From Oscillospiraceae bacterium (GTDB taxonomy: Bacteria; Bacillota_A; Clostridia; Oscillospirales; CAG-272): 5,128 bases of DNA. The stretch spans positions 1-5,128 of the forward strand of contig SVRU01000108.1 in the NCBI GenBank assembly GCA_015064665.1, read 5' to 3'. The translations under genes were made by a program, and so were the position numbers. The notes below the pieces were generated by a model. It was not told where the DNA came from. It made no database searches and saw only the letters and a program-made list of their open reading frames with translations. Each line of letters begins with the position of its first letter. Positions within the stretch are counted from its first letter, which is position 1. Below are positions 4,971-5,128 of the stretch, one piece after another.

Positions 4971-5000
4971 GCAAAAAGGACGCCGATTGGCGTCCTTTGC
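4971..5000 (-). terminator. Terminator-like hairpin, copy C, with compensatory change
   Basis: GGACGCC (4978-4984) pairs with GGCGTCC (4989-4995) around GATT, with TTTTT following on the minus strand. Compared with hairpins A and B, one A-T pair has become G-C on both arms, which supports the stem as a selected structure. It would end transcription of the gene whose possible tail stops at 5058. Confidence 0.7.
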
Positions 5001-5012
5001 GTTGTGATTAAC

Positions 5013-5030
5013 GACCGAAATAGATGACAT
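5013..5030 (-). repeat. Short repeat flanking hairpin C
   Basis: GACCG-N3-TAGATGACAT, partner of the copy at 3145-3162. It lies between the possible gene end at 5058 and hairpin C. Confidence 0.6.
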
Positions 5031-5057
5031 GCCAAAAACGCTGATTTTATAAGGGTT

Positions 5058-5126
5058 TTATGGCTTTTTTGAGTTTTTTTGAGCCATGTTTTCAAGTTTT
5101 TTGAGCTTGGGGATTATTGGTGCGAT
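5058..5126 (-). CDS. Possible C-terminal tail of a gene beyond the window
   Basis: On the minus strand one frame is open from the window edge for 22 codons to TAA at 5058, ending MAQKNSKKP. The Lys-rich tail, the stop 58 bases before a terminator-like hairpin and the common strand fit the end of an upstream gene. The stretch is too short to identify, and its T-run content (three copies of TTTTTTGAG at 5065-5105 on the plus strand) could also be non-coding. Confidence 0.3.
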   Translation of the reverse strand: MAPIIPKLKKLENMAQKNSKKP

Positions 5127-5128
5127 TT

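Noticed and set aside
4815..5030. Overlapping 67-70 codon frames on both strands in copy C
   Set aside because: They lie wholly within the repeat and hairpin, with no domain and no ribosome site.

Overview
The window looks like a chromosomal segment from a low-to-medium-GC Bacillota bacterium, most likely a gut-type Clostridia (Oscillospirales or relatives). The signs are SigA-type promoters with TATAAT boxes, AGGAGG-like ribosome sites, a lipoprotein with a Ser/Thr/Glu linker, a DUF2975-like membrane protein, and palindrome-rich intergenic repeats of the GTAGGGGCG type. This placement is inference; the window holds no rRNA or marker gene. Every supported gene lies on the minus strand, so the text reads from high to low coordinates.

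Right end (about 5128-4808): a possible C-terminal tail of a gene beyond the window (stop at 5058), then a palindromic repeat element (4823-4970) and a terminator-like hairpin (4971-5000). Next (4807-3730) comes a promoter with -35, 17-bp spacer and extended -10, then a GTG-start gene for a membrane protein with two probable PH-like domains. Its reading frame is broken by one base near 4604-4607. A second copy of the repeat and hairpin follows (3495-3710). Next (3456-3167) is another extended -10 promoter and a 78-residue single-pass membrane protein, followed by a third repeat and hairpin (2981-3140) and a tandem double hairpin (2904-2951).

Left half (2836-1): a duplicate of the promoter and leader of the 78-residue gene drives a 29-codon reading frame. 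A textbook SigA promoter inside that frame reads into a compact three-gene operon: a DUF2975-like four-helix membrane protein with an EEAQ-repeat tail, a cytoplasmic SGNH/GDSL hydrolase, and a large secreted lipoprotein that runs off the left edge. The gaps in this operon are 28 and 18 bases, so the three are probably co-expressed. What the operon does together is not shown by the sequence; an envelope or glycan role is only a guess.

The most notable content is non-coding. A roughly 100-base sequence occurs in two copies that differ by one base, plus a third rearranged copy whose hairpin shows a compensatory base-pair change. All three lie in the same orientation just downstream of minus-strand genes or a probable gene end. 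They are attached to nested palindromes with recognisable terminal inverted repeats, which fits a miniature non-coding mobile or repeat family that also supplies terminators. No CRISPR array, tRNA, rRNA, transposase or known defence system was seen.
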